Assembly: GCF_003491345.1 (NCBI RefSeq)
Contig: NZ_CP025513.1
Location: 919,501-983,500, forward strand
Source of the DNA: Neorhizobium sp. SOG26
Lineage (GTDB): Bacteria; Pseudomonadota; Alphaproteobacteria; Rhizobiales; Rhizobiaceae
DNA: 64,000 nt
Direction of reading: 5' to 3'
The position numbers and the translations under genes were made by a program. The notes beneath the pieces are model-generated. The model had not been told where the DNA came from. It searched no databases and worked only from the letters and a program-made list of their open reading frames with translations. How positions within the stretch are numbered: the first letter of the stretch is position 1; each line of letters starts with the position of its first letter. Of this stretch, positions 55,250 to 63,160 are shown in pieces.

Positions 55250-56022
55250 GCACGTTTCTCACCCGCCGCAGGTTCCTGATCGGCAGCACCCTCGGCGCCA
55301 GCGCGCTGATGCTGAGCGGCTGCGATATCCTGGGACAGAATACCGATGTCGAAGAAGTTTTGCATTCAGCTGAACAATTGACCATGAAGGCGCAAAGGGC
55401 TCTTCAGGGGCGCGGTGCGCTGGCCCGCGAGTTTGACGAGAAAGACATTTCTCCCTCGTTCCGCGTCAACGGCACCAGTGCTCCTGACAGCGATGAATAT
55501 GCGCAATTGCTGGAGAACAAGTTCGAGACATGGCGGTTGAAGGTCGACGGGCTGGTCGAACGGCCCCGGGACTTCTCGCTCGCTGACCTGAAGAACCTGC
55601 CAGCCAGAACGCAAATTACCCGGCACGACTGCGTCGAGGGCTGGAGCGCCATCGGCAAGTGGACCGGTGTTCCGCTGGCGAACCTGTTGCAAGTGGTGGG
55701 GCTGAAGCCCACGGCGCGTTATGTCGTGTTGCACTGTGCCGATGAACTTGAACAGACGCTTGATGGTAGCGGCCGCTACTACGAGAGCATCGATCTCATC
55801 GACGCGATGCACCCTCAGACTATCCTCGCCTACGGAATGAACGACAAGGACTTGAGCGTTGGCCATGGCGCGCCGTTGCGGCTGAGGGTTGAACGACAGC
55901 TCGGTTACAAGCAGGCAAAGTACATCATGCGCATCGAACTCGTCGATAGCTTCGCGGGCTTGTGGGGTGGAAACGGCGGGTTCTGGGAAGACCGCGGATA
56001 CGAGTGGTATGCCGGAATTTGA
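55246..56022 (+). CDS. Sulfite-oxidase-like molybdopterin oxidoreductase, Tat lipoprotein
   Basis: 258 residues of the MsrP/YedY-like sulfite oxidase fold. The N-terminus TRRRFLIGSTLGASALMLSGCD combines a twin-arginine signal with a lipobox (LSGC), so it is probably folded in the cytoplasm with molybdopterin, exported and lipid-anchored. RHDCVEGWSAIGKWTGVPL contains the Cys that would bind Mo. It likely reduces or oxidises a sulfur compound such as a methionine sulfoxide, using the adjacent b561. Confidence 0.87.
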   Translation: MSTFLTRRRFLIGSTLGASALMLSGCDILGQNTDVEEVLHSAEQLTMKAQRALQGRGALAREFDEKDISPSFRVNGTSAPDSDEYAQLLENKFETWRLKVDGLVERPRDFSLADLKNLPARTQITRHDCVEGWSAIGKWTGVPLANLLQVVGLKPTARYVVLHCADELEQTLDGSGRYYESIDLIDAMHPQTILAYGMNDKDLSVGHGAPLRLRVERQLGYKQAKYIMRIELVDSFAGLWGGNGGFWEDRGYEWYAGI

Positions 56023-56042
56023 TGCCGATGCCGCCGATGTGC

Positions 56043-56687
56043 TTACCAGCGGAGCAGGCGAGGGCCGGCAAGGGCACCGAGGGCTCCGACCAGAAGGATG
56101 CCGACGGAATACCAGGTCAGCACGAAGGGCATGCCGTTTTCCGTGCAGAACCAGGAGTAAACCCAAGCCCCGGCGGCGCCAGCTGCAATGCCGGAGATGA
56201 AGCCGGTCAGGCGCAGGTTCGCGGGGGCGCCTTTTCGAAGCACCCAGGAGATGCCTGCGAAGACCGGTAGCGCGAATGCGAAAATCAGGAACGGGCAATG
56301 AAGCGCCGAGGAACCGAGGATCAACTCCCCATAGGCTTCTGGCGGTGAGGTGACGAGTTGAACCGCGGCGGCAATCGCCATGGCGAGGACAATGGCAGCG
56401 CCCATCTTGAAGAACCCACCTTCCGCTCCATCCGGCCGTGCGAGGTGGTAGGTGGCCCAAAGGGCGACGAGAGCGATGAGGGCGTTATAGGCGGACTTGA
56501 TCCAGAAAACCGGCAGCATGAGTGCTTCCGGCATATCTGACCTTAGGCCGAGAATCGCCAGCATCAGCAGGAGCGACACGGCAAGTGCCGGCAAGAGGCC
56601 CAGCAGGAAACGGTCGCGCAGCGCGTGGCGCGGCACCGGCCTCAGGTCGCGCACCAAATCAGTGATCATCCTGTCCGTGTCTCTCAC
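56043..56687 (-). CDS. NrsF-type membrane anti-sigma factor (DUF1109)
   Basis: About 214 residues with six hydrophobic helices. It opens MRDTDRMITDLVRDLRPVPRHALRDRF, the conserved N-terminus of DUF1109/NrsF. The protein holds its ECF sigma factor at the membrane until oxidative or metal stress. A GTG start overlaps the sigma factor's stop (GTGA), so the pair is cotranslated. A short WFCTENGMPFVLTWYS loop with a cysteine near the C-terminus could take part in sensing. Confidence 0.85.
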   Translation of the reverse strand: MRDTDRMITDLVRDLRPVPRHALRDRFLLGLLPALAVSLLLMLAILGLRSDMPEALMLPVFWIKSAYNALIALVALWATYHLARPDGAEGGFFKMGAAIVLAMAIAAAVQLVTSPPEAYGELILGSSALHCPFLIFAFALPVFAGISWVLRKGAPANLRLTGFISGIAAGAAGAWVYSWFCTENGMPFVLTWYSVGILLVGALGALAGPRLLRW

Positions 56688-57232
56688 GATCCGCCTCGCA
56701 TCCTTTCGCCAAGTGCTTTCAGTGCCCGATGAATGCTCACCTTCACCGCCGATTCCGATTGGCCCACCCGGTCGGCCGTGTCGGCGATCGACTGCCCCTC
56801 CAGCTTGACCTGCCGGATCAGTTCCTGCTGCCTGGGCGTCAGCCCATCCAGCAGTCGTTCGACATCGAGACGCGCGGTCAACGCCTCTTCGCTGAAGCCG
56901 CTTTCCAGTTCCTCTCCAAGCTCGGTCTCGGCCAGTCGCCGTCCACCGCGGCTTCGGTGGTGGTCGATCAACTTGTAACGGGCGATTGAGAAGAACCAGG
57001 CCGTGAAGGGGCGGTCTCGGTCATAGGTTGCCCGGCGCGAGTGCAGTGACAGCAGGGTCTCCTGGACGAGGTCTTCCATGTCCGCCTTCGTCGCCGCGCC
57101 CATGCGCCGGGTATAATATCCGACCAGCAGAACGCGCAGAGTCGTCAGTAAACGCCGATAGGCTGCCTCGTCCCCATCAAGGGAAAGAAGCATCAGGGCT
57201 TTCAGTACGTCTTCCGAATGGGCGATCGTCAT
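56684..57232 (-). CDS. ECF sigma factor (SigF-like, NrsF-controlled)
   Basis: 182 residues. Region 2 is KADMEDLVQETLLSLHSRRATYDRDRPFTAWFFSIARYKLIDHHR and region 4 is LTPRQQELIRQVKLEGQSIADTADRVGQSESAVKVSIHRALKAL. Coupled to NrsF (stop/start overlap), it matches the alphaproteobacterial SigF-NrsF module. A GTAACC-N15-CGAAT promoter immediately upstream suggests autoregulation. The nearby b561/MsrP-like pair and MXKDX gene fit the targets known for that module. Confidence 0.9.
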   Translation of the reverse strand: MTIAHSEDVLKALMLLSLDGDEAAYRRLLTTLRVLLVGYYTRRMGAATKADMEDLVQETLLSLHSRRATYDRDRPFTAWFFSIARYKLIDHHRSRGGRRLAETELGEELESGFSEEALTARLDVERLLDGLTPRQQELIRQVKLEGQSIADTADRVGQSESAVKVSIHRALKALGERMRGGS

Positions 57233-57246
57233 GCTGATGCAGGTTC

Positions 57247-57272
57247 ATTCGAAGCAGCGCGGAAACGGTTAC
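57247..57272 (-). promoter_or_regulatory. SigF-type promoter of the ECF-NrsF operon
   Basis: Minus strand GTAACC (57272-57267), a 15-base spacer, then CGAAT (57251-57247), 15 bases before the sigma factor start codon at 57232. It matches the GTAACC/CGAA type element of SigF-NrsF systems and is almost the same as the plus-strand element at 57327. Confidence 0.7.
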
Positions 57273-57326
57273 AGCCAACTTCGGATTTTTTCCGGCCGCC
57301 GAAATCTATCACATGCACGTGAGGGC

Positions 57327-57352
57327 GTAACGCCTGTCGCGGACGCTCGAAT
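57327..57352 (+). promoter_or_regulatory. SigF-type promoter of the MXKDX gene
   Basis: GTAACG (57327-57332), a 15-base spacer and CGAAT (57348-57352), about 60 bases upstream of ATG 57413. Same boxes and spacing as the divergent element at 57247-57272. Confidence 0.7.
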
Positions 57353-57412
57353 GAATGGATGTGTGCCAACGGCAAGGTGCCGGCGGACACGTGTCATCTC
57401 GAGGAGAACACC

Positions 57413-57676
57413 ATGACCAGGATCTTTTCCGCCATTCTAGCTTCCACTTTCATCGTCGGCCTGTCGGTCGCGGGCGTCGCGTCCGCGCAGGATGCCATGC
57501 AAGCCGATCCGATGAAGAAGGACAGCATGCAGACCGACACGATGTCGAAGGATGGCATGAAGAGCGATGCGATGACGACCGGCAGCACCAAGGCAGATTG
57601 CATGCATCAGGCCGACATGGAAACCGACGCGATGAAGAAGTCGGATATGATGAAGGCGTGCGACGCGATGAAGTAA
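57413..57676 (+). CDS. Exported MXKDX pentapeptide-repeat protein
   Basis: 87 residues. A signal peptide (MTRIFSAILASTFIVGLSVAGVASA) is followed by a Met/Lys/Asp-rich region of five-residue repeats (DPMKK-DSMQT-DTMSK-DGMKS-DAMTT), ending with cysteines in DCMHQAD and KACDAMK. The methionine-rich pattern suggests metal binding (copper) or sacrificial oxidation in the periplasm. It is probably controlled by the divergent ECF sigma factor through the promoter at 57327. Confidence 0.85.
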   Translation: MTRIFSAILASTFIVGLSVAGVASAQDAMQADPMKKDSMQTDTMSKDGMKSDAMTTGSTKADCMHQADMETDAMKKSDMMKACDAMK

Positions 57677-57723
57677 CCTGAGACGCGGCTGTCCAACGTC
57701 TTGACGCGGCGGCCGCTACTTCC

Positions 57724-57936
57724 TTAGCCGAAGGTGACTTCGCTCACTGTCCGCTCGATTTCCTCAACCCTGTGGCGAGGTGTGCGGTTTGCGGCCGCAA
57801 GCAGCAGGTCAAGTTCGGCGCGGTCGCTGCCAAACCTGCGGATATATCGTCGTGCCTGCTGAATGCTGATCTTGTACCTGCGGGCGAGATCTTCGGCCCC
57901 GTATTCTTCCATGGATTCGTCGGATGCGTCTGGCAT
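57724..57936 (-). CDS. Small helical protein, helix-turn-helix-like
   Basis: 70 residues starting MPDASDESMEEYGAEDLARRYKIS after an excellent AGGAGG site (ATG 57936). LARRYKISIQQARRYIRRFGSDRAELDLLLAA looks like a DUF3606-style or helix-turn-helix fold. No signal peptide is visible. Proteins of this kind are common in Rhizobiaceae, with unknown function. It lies between the MXKDX gene and the copper-bundle gene. Confidence 0.72.
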   Translation of the reverse strand: MPDASDESMEEYGAEDLARRYKISIQQARRYIRRFGSDRAELDLLLAAANRTPRHRVEEIERTVSEVTFG

Positions 57937-58100
57937 TTGAAAACCTCCTTTTGACGTCAATGGCCGTGGGCGCGAGACGTTCCAACACATGATCAGCTTC
58001 CGCTTGGAACAATCAATGGCTGGGCCGGTTGACGAGGGAGAGCTGGCGCCAAGAGCGCGTGCTTGATCTCAAGGAAATCCAGATCCAGGAGCGGCCGAGA

Positions 58101-58433
58101 ATGAACCACCTGCCACCCGAAATGCGGACATGCATCGAGAACTGCCTCACCTGCTACAGCGAGTGCCTTTCGATTGCCATGGGACATTGCCTGGAGATGG
58201 GCGGCAAGCACACGGAGCCAAAACACTTCAAACTGATGATGGCCTGTGCCGAGATCTGCAGGACATCAGCACACTTCATGCTCATTGGCTCCGAGCACCA
58301 TCGCCACACCTGCCGCGAATGCGCCGAGATCTGCCGGCAATGCGCTGCCGATTGCGAACGGGTGGGAGACATGCAGAGTTGCGTCGATGCCTGCCGCAAG
58401 TGCGCGGAGAGCTGCGAGAAAATGGCAGCCTGA
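58101..58433 (+). CDS. Four-helix-bundle copper-binding protein (Csp-like)
   Basis: 110 residues with 16 cysteines spaced along helices (C-x3-C-x2-C-x3-C at 11-22, C-x3-C at 49-53, C-x2-C-x3-C-x2-C-x3-C at 71-85, then 94-105), plus many His and Met. This is the pattern of cytosolic Csp/DUF326 copper-storage bundles, which line the bundle core with Cys ligands for Cu(I). No signal peptide is seen. ATG 58101 is used; the upstream in-frame region lacks Cys. It stands next to other metal/oxidant stress genes. Confidence 0.86.
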   Translation: MNHLPPEMRTCIENCLTCYSECLSIAMGHCLEMGGKHTEPKHFKLMMACAEICRTSAHFMLIGSEHHRHTCRECAEICRQCAADCERVGDMQSCVDACRKCAESCEKMAA

Positions 58434-58449
58434 CCAGCCGCGCGGGAGA

Positions 58450-58485
58450 CTGCGCGGTCCACACTGGAACCGCGCAGCTATTTTT
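58450..58485 (+). terminator. Intrinsic terminator after the copper-bundle gene
   Basis: CTGCGCGGT (58450-58458) pairs with ACCGCGCAG (58469-58477) across a 10-base loop, followed by CTATTTTT. It is 16 bases after the stop codon at 58433 and just ahead of the converging iron operon end at 58492. Confidence 0.85.
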
Positions 58486-58491
58486 CGGACT

Positions 58492-59310
58492 TCAGTCGAG
58501 ACCGAGCTTGCCACGCAGGGTGGAGAGGTCTTCCGCCAGCGTATTGACCGCAGCCGACAGGACATTGCGGTCATCGTCCGTCAGCTTGTCGTAGGACTTG
58601 TACCCGTCGCCTTCCTTGTACTTGGCCAGCGTCGTTTCGATGGTCGCGAAGTTGCCGGCGACCTTCTGCACGAATGCAGGGTCCTGCTTCTCGACCAACG
58701 GGCGCACGAGCTGGAAGATCTTGTCGGCCCCATCGAAGTTGCCCTTGAAGTCCCAGAGGTCGGTGTGGCTGTAACGGTCTTCTTCGCCGGAGATCTTGGT
58801 GGCAGCCACTTCTTCCATGAGGACAGCCGCGCCGCCGACAACCTTTTCCGGCGGCAGGGCGAGATCGGTGATCCGCTCCCGCAGCGCCTTCACGTCAGCC
58901 AGCAATTGGTCGGCAACCGGATCCAGATCCTTGGTAGAGCCCTTTTCCCAAAGGCCATACTCGATGCGGTGGAAGCCGGGGAAGGCCGGATCCTGTTCCT
59001 GCTTTTCATAGTCGTCTGCGCGCGAATCGATCGACGCATCAAGATCGCTGAACAGTTCAGCGATTGGCTCGATTGCTTCGTAGCTGAGGCGGGTCGGCGC
59101 GAAAAGCGACTTCGCCTTCTCGACGTCGCCAGCCTTGACTGCGGCAGTGAAGGCTTCCGTATCCTCGACCAGCTTGTCGAGCTTCTCCGATACGTAGATC
59201 TTGTAGTCGGCGATCGGTTCGACCAGGTCCAGAACGGTGCTGGGGGCCGCAAGGCTGCTGCCGGCCATGAGAAGGAAAGACGCTGCTGCAAAAAGAGTGT
59301 GCCTCGTCAT
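58492..59310 (-). CDS. EfeM-like imelysin-family periplasmic protein
   Basis: 272 residues with signal peptide MTRHTLFAAASFLLMAGSSLA and a single M75/imelysin (EfeO-type) domain. The family's metal motif is GFHRIEYGLWE (H-x-x-E). It lacks the cupredoxin domain of EfeO, as EfeM proteins do. It begins 19 bases after the EfeB stop and ends the operon efeU-efeO-efeB-efeM. A role in binding ferrous iron for the EfeU permease is inferred from the family. Confidence 0.87.
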   Translation of the reverse strand: MTRHTLFAAASFLLMAGSSLAAPSTVLDLVEPIADYKIYVSEKLDKLVEDTEAFTAAVKAGDVEKAKSLFAPTRLSYEAIEPIAELFSDLDASIDSRADDYEKQEQDPAFPGFHRIEYGLWEKGSTKDLDPVADQLLADVKALRERITDLALPPEKVVGGAAVLMEEVAATKISGEEDRYSHTDLWDFKGNFDGADKIFQLVRPLVEKQDPAFVQKVAGNFATIETTLAKYKEGDGYKSYDKLTDDDRNVLSAAVNTLAEDLSTLRGKLGLD

Positions 59311-59329
59311 GTGACGTATCCTTTGGATG

Positions 59330-60652
59330 TTAGGTGGGACAGGCAGTGGTTCGGCAGGCGGCCCGGACCAGGGTTTCGCCGAGATAGGTTTCGGGCGCCG
59401 GTGCACCAGGCAGCACGTAGAAGTAGCCGCCGCCGACGGGCTTAAGGTATTCCTCGAGCGGTTCTCCATCGAGCCGACGCTGTACGGCGATGAAACCTTC
59501 CTCAAGGTCCGCCTGAAAGCTGATGAACAGCAGGCCCTGGTCCAACTGGCCGGATTTCGTCACGCCGTTGGAGTAATTGAACGGCCGCCTCAGCATGAGG
59601 TTCTTGCGGGATTTTGCCGTGCGGGGATTTGCCAACCGAATATGCGCATCAAGTGGCGTGATTTTGCCGTCGGGGTCCTTCTCATAAGCCGGAACGTCAG
59701 CTTCCGTTCCGCCATCGAGCGGCGCACCGGATGCCTTGTTGCGGCCAATGATCCGCTCCTGTTCGCGAAGCGGCGTCCGGTCCCAGCGCTCCACAAAGTT
59801 GCGGATGATGCGCACCGCCTGATAGGTGCCGTTAAAGGCCCATTCGGGCTCGTCGCGCTCAGCGCCGACCCAAACCGTTTCCGCCATCAGGTTGGCGTCG
59901 TTGGAATCCGGATTTGCCGAGCCATCCCGAAAACCCAGGAAGTTGCGGGCGCTTTCGGTGCTGCCGTTTGGTTTCGGTGGGACAACAGGAACATTTCCTT
60001 CCTGCTTCCAGCGCAAGACGAGATGAGCCGACATCGTTTTCAGGATGTCGCGCAAGGCATGGATGTTGGTGTCCGGGGTGTTTGCGCAGAATTGCAAAAG
60101 CATGTCGCCATGGCAGATGTCGGCCGACAAGGCATCGTTACGGAACTTCGTCATCCGCTGCAGGCGCCTGGGTTTGTGCGGTTTCAGCCATTCCCGATCA
60201 TCGAATAGGGAGGAGCCGAGCGAAACGGTGATCGTGAGATTGTCGGGCGCGATCAGGGGCCCGAGGATCCCGGAATCTGGCGGCGGCAGCCGCGGATCGA
60301 GCTCCGGCACGGCGCCGCCCTGCGTGAGGAAGAGGATACGCTCGGTCAGCAACCGGAACATGGCCTCAAGATCTTCCGGCGTCTTCGCGAGCACCGAGAA
60401 GGCGGCGACCATGCCATTGGCGGGACGCGGCGTAACGACGCCTTGCTGAACCATGCCAAAGAAGGGCCAGGCATCCTTGCGCGCCTCGTGTCCGGTGGGT
60501 GCATCCGCCACGTGAGGAGGATGGGCAGGACCTTGTCCTTCGGCAGCCGGCGACACCCTGGCGATGACACTTCCGCCCAAACCCGCGCCGAGCCCCAGGA
60601 TGAGCCTGCGCCGACCGAGACTGGTCTCGTTATTCCGTGCCATCTTGGTCAT
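59330..60652 (-). CDS. efeB: Deferrochelatase/DyP-type peroxidase EfeB
   Basis: 440 residues with a twin-arginine signal (GRRRLILGLGAGLGGSVIA), so exported folded with haem. DyP-family features include GFRDGSANPDSND (the GxxDG catalytic Asp region) and a C-terminal GLLFISFQADLEEGFIAVQRRLDGE. It oxidises Fe(II) or removes iron from haem in EfeUOB systems. ATG 60652 overlaps the EfeO stop at 60649 (ATGA), supporting this start. Confidence 0.92.
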   Translation of the reverse strand: MTKMARNNETSLGRRRLILGLGAGLGGSVIARVSPAAEGQGPAHPPHVADAPTGHEARKDAWPFFGMVQQGVVTPRPANGMVAAFSVLAKTPEDLEAMFRLLTERILFLTQGGAVPELDPRLPPPDSGILGPLIAPDNLTITVSLGSSLFDDREWLKPHKPRRLQRMTKFRNDALSADICHGDMLLQFCANTPDTNIHALRDILKTMSAHLVLRWKQEGNVPVVPPKPNGSTESARNFLGFRDGSANPDSNDANLMAETVWVGAERDEPEWAFNGTYQAVRIIRNFVERWDRTPLREQERIIGRNKASGAPLDGGTEADVPAYEKDPDGKITPLDAHIRLANPRTAKSRKNLMLRRPFNYSNGVTKSGQLDQGLLFISFQADLEEGFIAVQRRLDGEPLEEYLKPVGGGYFYVLPGAPAPETYLGETLVRAACRTTACPT

Positions 60653-61842
60653 GCGGCAACCCGCCCGAGCGCGTCTCCAGCGGCCTCGAAGGCATTGGCC
60701 AGATCATTGAACGCGGATTTGATCTTCGCTCGCTCGTCAGCCTTGATCGACGTGTAGTCGGGATAGGCGTCGCCTGTCTTGAAGCTATCGAGCAAGGCTG
60801 AAAGCGCCTCGATGCGCGCCTGCAACTGCTGGGCGGCAGGCAGCGCGTCCCCTGTCATGGCGGGAGCCAGAAGCGCCGCCATCTTCTGCATGCCGACGAG
60901 GTTGGCGGCAAAGTCCACGAGGTCGCTATGGGCATAGAGGTCTTCGCCAGTATCGACACGCCCATCGGCAATGCGGCGGGCGAGAAGGGAAGCACTGCTC
61001 GCCAGATAATCCGGCGAGAGCTTCGCTTCACGCAACCGCTGCTTCAGTGCGGCGGCATCCTCTGACAGATGCCTGGCAACATCCTGAAGACCGTCGAGGC
61101 TGTTCTGCTCATAAAGCCCGTACTCGATCCGGTGGAAGCCCGTGAAGGCCGGATCCTGCTCGTGCTTTTCGAGGTAGAGTGCAGCGACGTCCAGCCGCGA
61201 TTGCAGGTCCGCAAAGCGGCCACCGATCGCTTCGATCTGCTTGTAGGGCAGGCGGGTCGCCTGATAGGCGTCGCGTGCCTTGTTCAGGTCCCCCGACGCG
61301 ACCGCCTCTGCAAGCGCCGCAGCTTTTCGCTCGAAGGCAGAAGCCTGCAGGGTCACATAGACCTTGTATTCCGAAAGAGGCGCGATGAATGCCTTGAGCG
61401 ACGGAACGGCGTCGCCCGAAGCATCGGAAGCCGCGGTCGGCGTCACGACCATGTTGCCCGGCGGGTTCGAAAGGAGTCCGCAGGTCATCCGGTACTCGCC
61501 CGGCGCGAGCGTTGCCGTCAGTGTCTGACGGAAGCCAGGTGCGATATTCTCACGCTCCTCGACCACCATCACGCCCTGGAGGATCTCCCATTCGATCGGG
61601 CGCGACGACGCGTTGAAGATCTCGAAGGTCTGGCGACCGGCCGGCACGCTCAGATGGTTTGGATTGCAGGTCTTGTCTCCGACCTCAACCTTCACGACGT
61701 CCGCAGTCGGTTGAGCGCCATATTGCACGGTGGCGGCGTAGAACAGCCCACCACTCAGGATGGTGAGGAAAACGGCGCCGCCGAGGGCAAGGCGCATCAG
61801 CTTCTGTGGCGGTGCGGAGGAAGAGGAGGGGGCAGGGGTCAT
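60649..61842 (-). CDS. efeO: EfeO periplasmic iron-binding protein (cupredoxin plus imelysin)
   Basis: 397 residues. After one N-terminal membrane/signal segment (LALGGAVFLTILSGGLFYAATV) comes a cupredoxin domain (about 40-130; SVPAGRQTFEIFNASSRPIEWEI, GEYRMTCG with the Cu-ligand Cys region). An M75/imelysin domain (about 150-395) with GFHRIEYGLYE (H-x-x-E) follows. It delivers iron to EfeU. Stop and start codons overlap with both neighbours. Confidence 0.92.
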   Translation of the reverse strand: MTPAPSSSSAPPQKLMRLALGGAVFLTILSGGLFYAATVQYGAQPTADVVKVEVGDKTCNPNHLSVPAGRQTFEIFNASSRPIEWEILQGVMVVEERENIAPGFRQTLTATLAPGEYRMTCGLLSNPPGNMVVTPTAASDASGDAVPSLKAFIAPLSEYKVYVTLQASAFERKAAALAEAVASGDLNKARDAYQATRLPYKQIEAIGGRFADLQSRLDVAALYLEKHEQDPAFTGFHRIEYGLYEQNSLDGLQDVARHLSEDAAALKQRLREAKLSPDYLASSASLLARRIADGRVDTGEDLYAHSDLVDFAANLVGMQKMAALLAPAMTGDALPAAQQLQARIEALSALLDSFKTGDAYPDYTSIKADERAKIKSAFNDLANAFEAAGDALGRVAA

Positions 61843-62702
61843 GACCGTGCTCCTTCAGCGTGCCGAGCCCCAGCCGGCACATGTTTCTGCGGCGCGAGGA
61901 ACAGCGCAAGCGTGATCAGCAGGAAGGCGAGATAAACAATAACCTCTCCGACGGCCGGAGATTCCTGGTAGTTCAGGAGGCCCGACAACACGGTTCCGAT
62001 CATCCCGTGCTGCGAAAGGATGCCGCTCATGTCGTAGGCTCGCTCCTGCAGCATGTTCCAGAGCCCCGCCTCGTGCAGGCTGCGAACAACGGCGGACAAC
62101 AGACCCGCAGCAACAAAGAGAATGAAGATGCCCGTCCAGCGGAAGAAGCGTTTAAGGTTGAGCCGAATGCCGAAGGCATAGATGATGTATCCGATCGCGA
62201 TCGAGACCAGCAATCCCGCCAGCGCGGAGAGGGGAGCCGCGGGACCAGCGCTCTGCTGGAAGATGGCAAGCAGAAAGAATACGGATTCCAGGCCTTCGCG
62301 GGCGACGGCGAAGAACACCATGAGGATCAACCCCGTCCCGCTGCTGCCCGACGACAGTGCGGCCTCGACTGAGTCCTGCAGCTCATTCTTGATCGACCGC
62401 GCGGCTTTCTTCATCCAGAAGACCATGGACACGAGCACGACAACGGCAATCAGCCCAACAGCCGCCTCGAAACCTTCCTGGAGTTTTTGCGGGAACTGCG
62501 CATTGGCATACTGCAGAGCGGCGCCGACGAGCAGCGACAGGGACACCGCCAGGAGGATGCCGATCCAGACGGCGGGCATCCAGGCCGAGCGGCCGGTGCG
62601 GCGCAGGTATCCAGCGACGATGCCGACGATCAATGCGGCCTCGATCCCCTCGCGGAGCATGATGAGGAATGGAGCGAACGTGGGAGTGACCTTTCCCAGC
62701 AA
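61839..62702 (-). CDS. efeU: EfeU ferrous iron permease (FTR1 family)
   Basis: 287 residues with seven hydrophobic helices. Both iron-channel motifs are present: REGIE at residues 17-21 and REGLE at 135-139 (R-E-x-x-E). It is the first gene of efeU-efeO-efeB-efeM, transcribed from the region at 62710-62740, where a possible iron-responsive operator lies. Confidence 0.92.
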   Translation of the reverse strand: MLGKVTPTFAPFLIMLREGIEAALIVGIVAGYLRRTGRSAWMPAVWIGILLAVSLSLLVGAALQYANAQFPQKLQEGFEAAVGLIAVVVLVSMVFWMKKAARSIKNELQDSVEAALSSGSSGTGLILMVFFAVAREGLESVFFLLAIFQQSAGPAAPLSALAGLLVSIAIGYIIYAFGIRLNLKRFFRWTGIFILFVAAGLLSAVVRSLHEAGLWNMLQERAYDMSGILSQHGMIGTVLSGLLNYQESPAVGEVIVYLAFLLITLALFLAPQKHVPAGARHAEGARS

Positions 62703-62709
62703 TTGATCT

Positions 62710-62740
62710 TGATTGGCGGTGTCAGGTTTTAATGCTTAAA
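62710..62740 (-). promoter_or_regulatory. Candidate iron-responsive operator before efeU
   Basis: TGA-N9-TCA (62710-62724, symmetrical on both strands) fits the IRO box bound by RirA in rhizobia. Next to it TTTAA-TGC-TTAAA (62728-62740) is a perfect AT-rich inverted repeat. Both lie 8-38 bases upstream of the efeU start codon. The IRO pattern is short and could occur by chance. Confidence 0.4.
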
Positions 62741-62749
62741 TTGCCCCAA

Positions 62750-63075
62750 GTTCAAGAGGATTGTTTACGCCTATTGTCAGCTTTTGCGTTGGCAGGGCGA
62801 GGGCTGAAAAAAGGCTGTTGCAGCCAATCTAGGGCGCTTGGTCGCGGAACCTGCGGAAATGGTCGGTCAGCGCCCGCAGCTTCTGCGTTACAGTGCGGCT
62901 GCACGAGATCTACCTTCTGCGGGTTGAGCCGGCGCACAGTCGACGGGCCCGTGGGACTTCTACAACCTCATTGTAACGGTGCCGGATGAGCAAGCTTATC
63001 GGGAGGTTGATCGATGCAACCATCAGGCCTGGCGGCGGTTGGATGTTCCATAATGCCGATTATCTGATTGAAAAG
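62750..63075. other. Non-coding stretch with gene debris
   Basis: No intact gene is visible in this stretch. On the minus strand about 62842-62920 reads VTQKLRALTDHFRRF and ends in a stop, similar to the C-terminus of a LysR regulator. On the plus strand about 62925-63050 reads STGPWDFYNLIVTVP on to WRRLDVP and a stop, looking like the 3' end of another lost gene. The debris abuts the insertion-sequence end, consistent with rearrangement there. Confidence 0.35.
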
Positions 63076-63082
63076 TGTAGCC

Positions 63083-63122
63083 GCAAAGTTGGAATGTCCT
63101 GTTTCTGCAAAGTTGGAATGTC
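63083..63122 (+). repeat. Direct repeats at the insertion-sequence end
   Basis: GCAAAGTTGGAATGTC occurs twice (63083-63098 and 63107-63122), 24 bases apart. Tandem copies of such a word near the terminus are typical transposase-binding sites of ISNCY/IS1202-type elements. Confidence 0.7.
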
Positions 63123-63160
63123 ACACTCCCCGGGTCTGAATGATGCCTGGGAGATTGCAG

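Noticed and set aside
55366..56460. Minus-strand open frame of 364 codons
   Set aside because: Spans the antisense of the Moco protein and an alternative frame of NrsF; Arg/Pro-rich and not protein-like.
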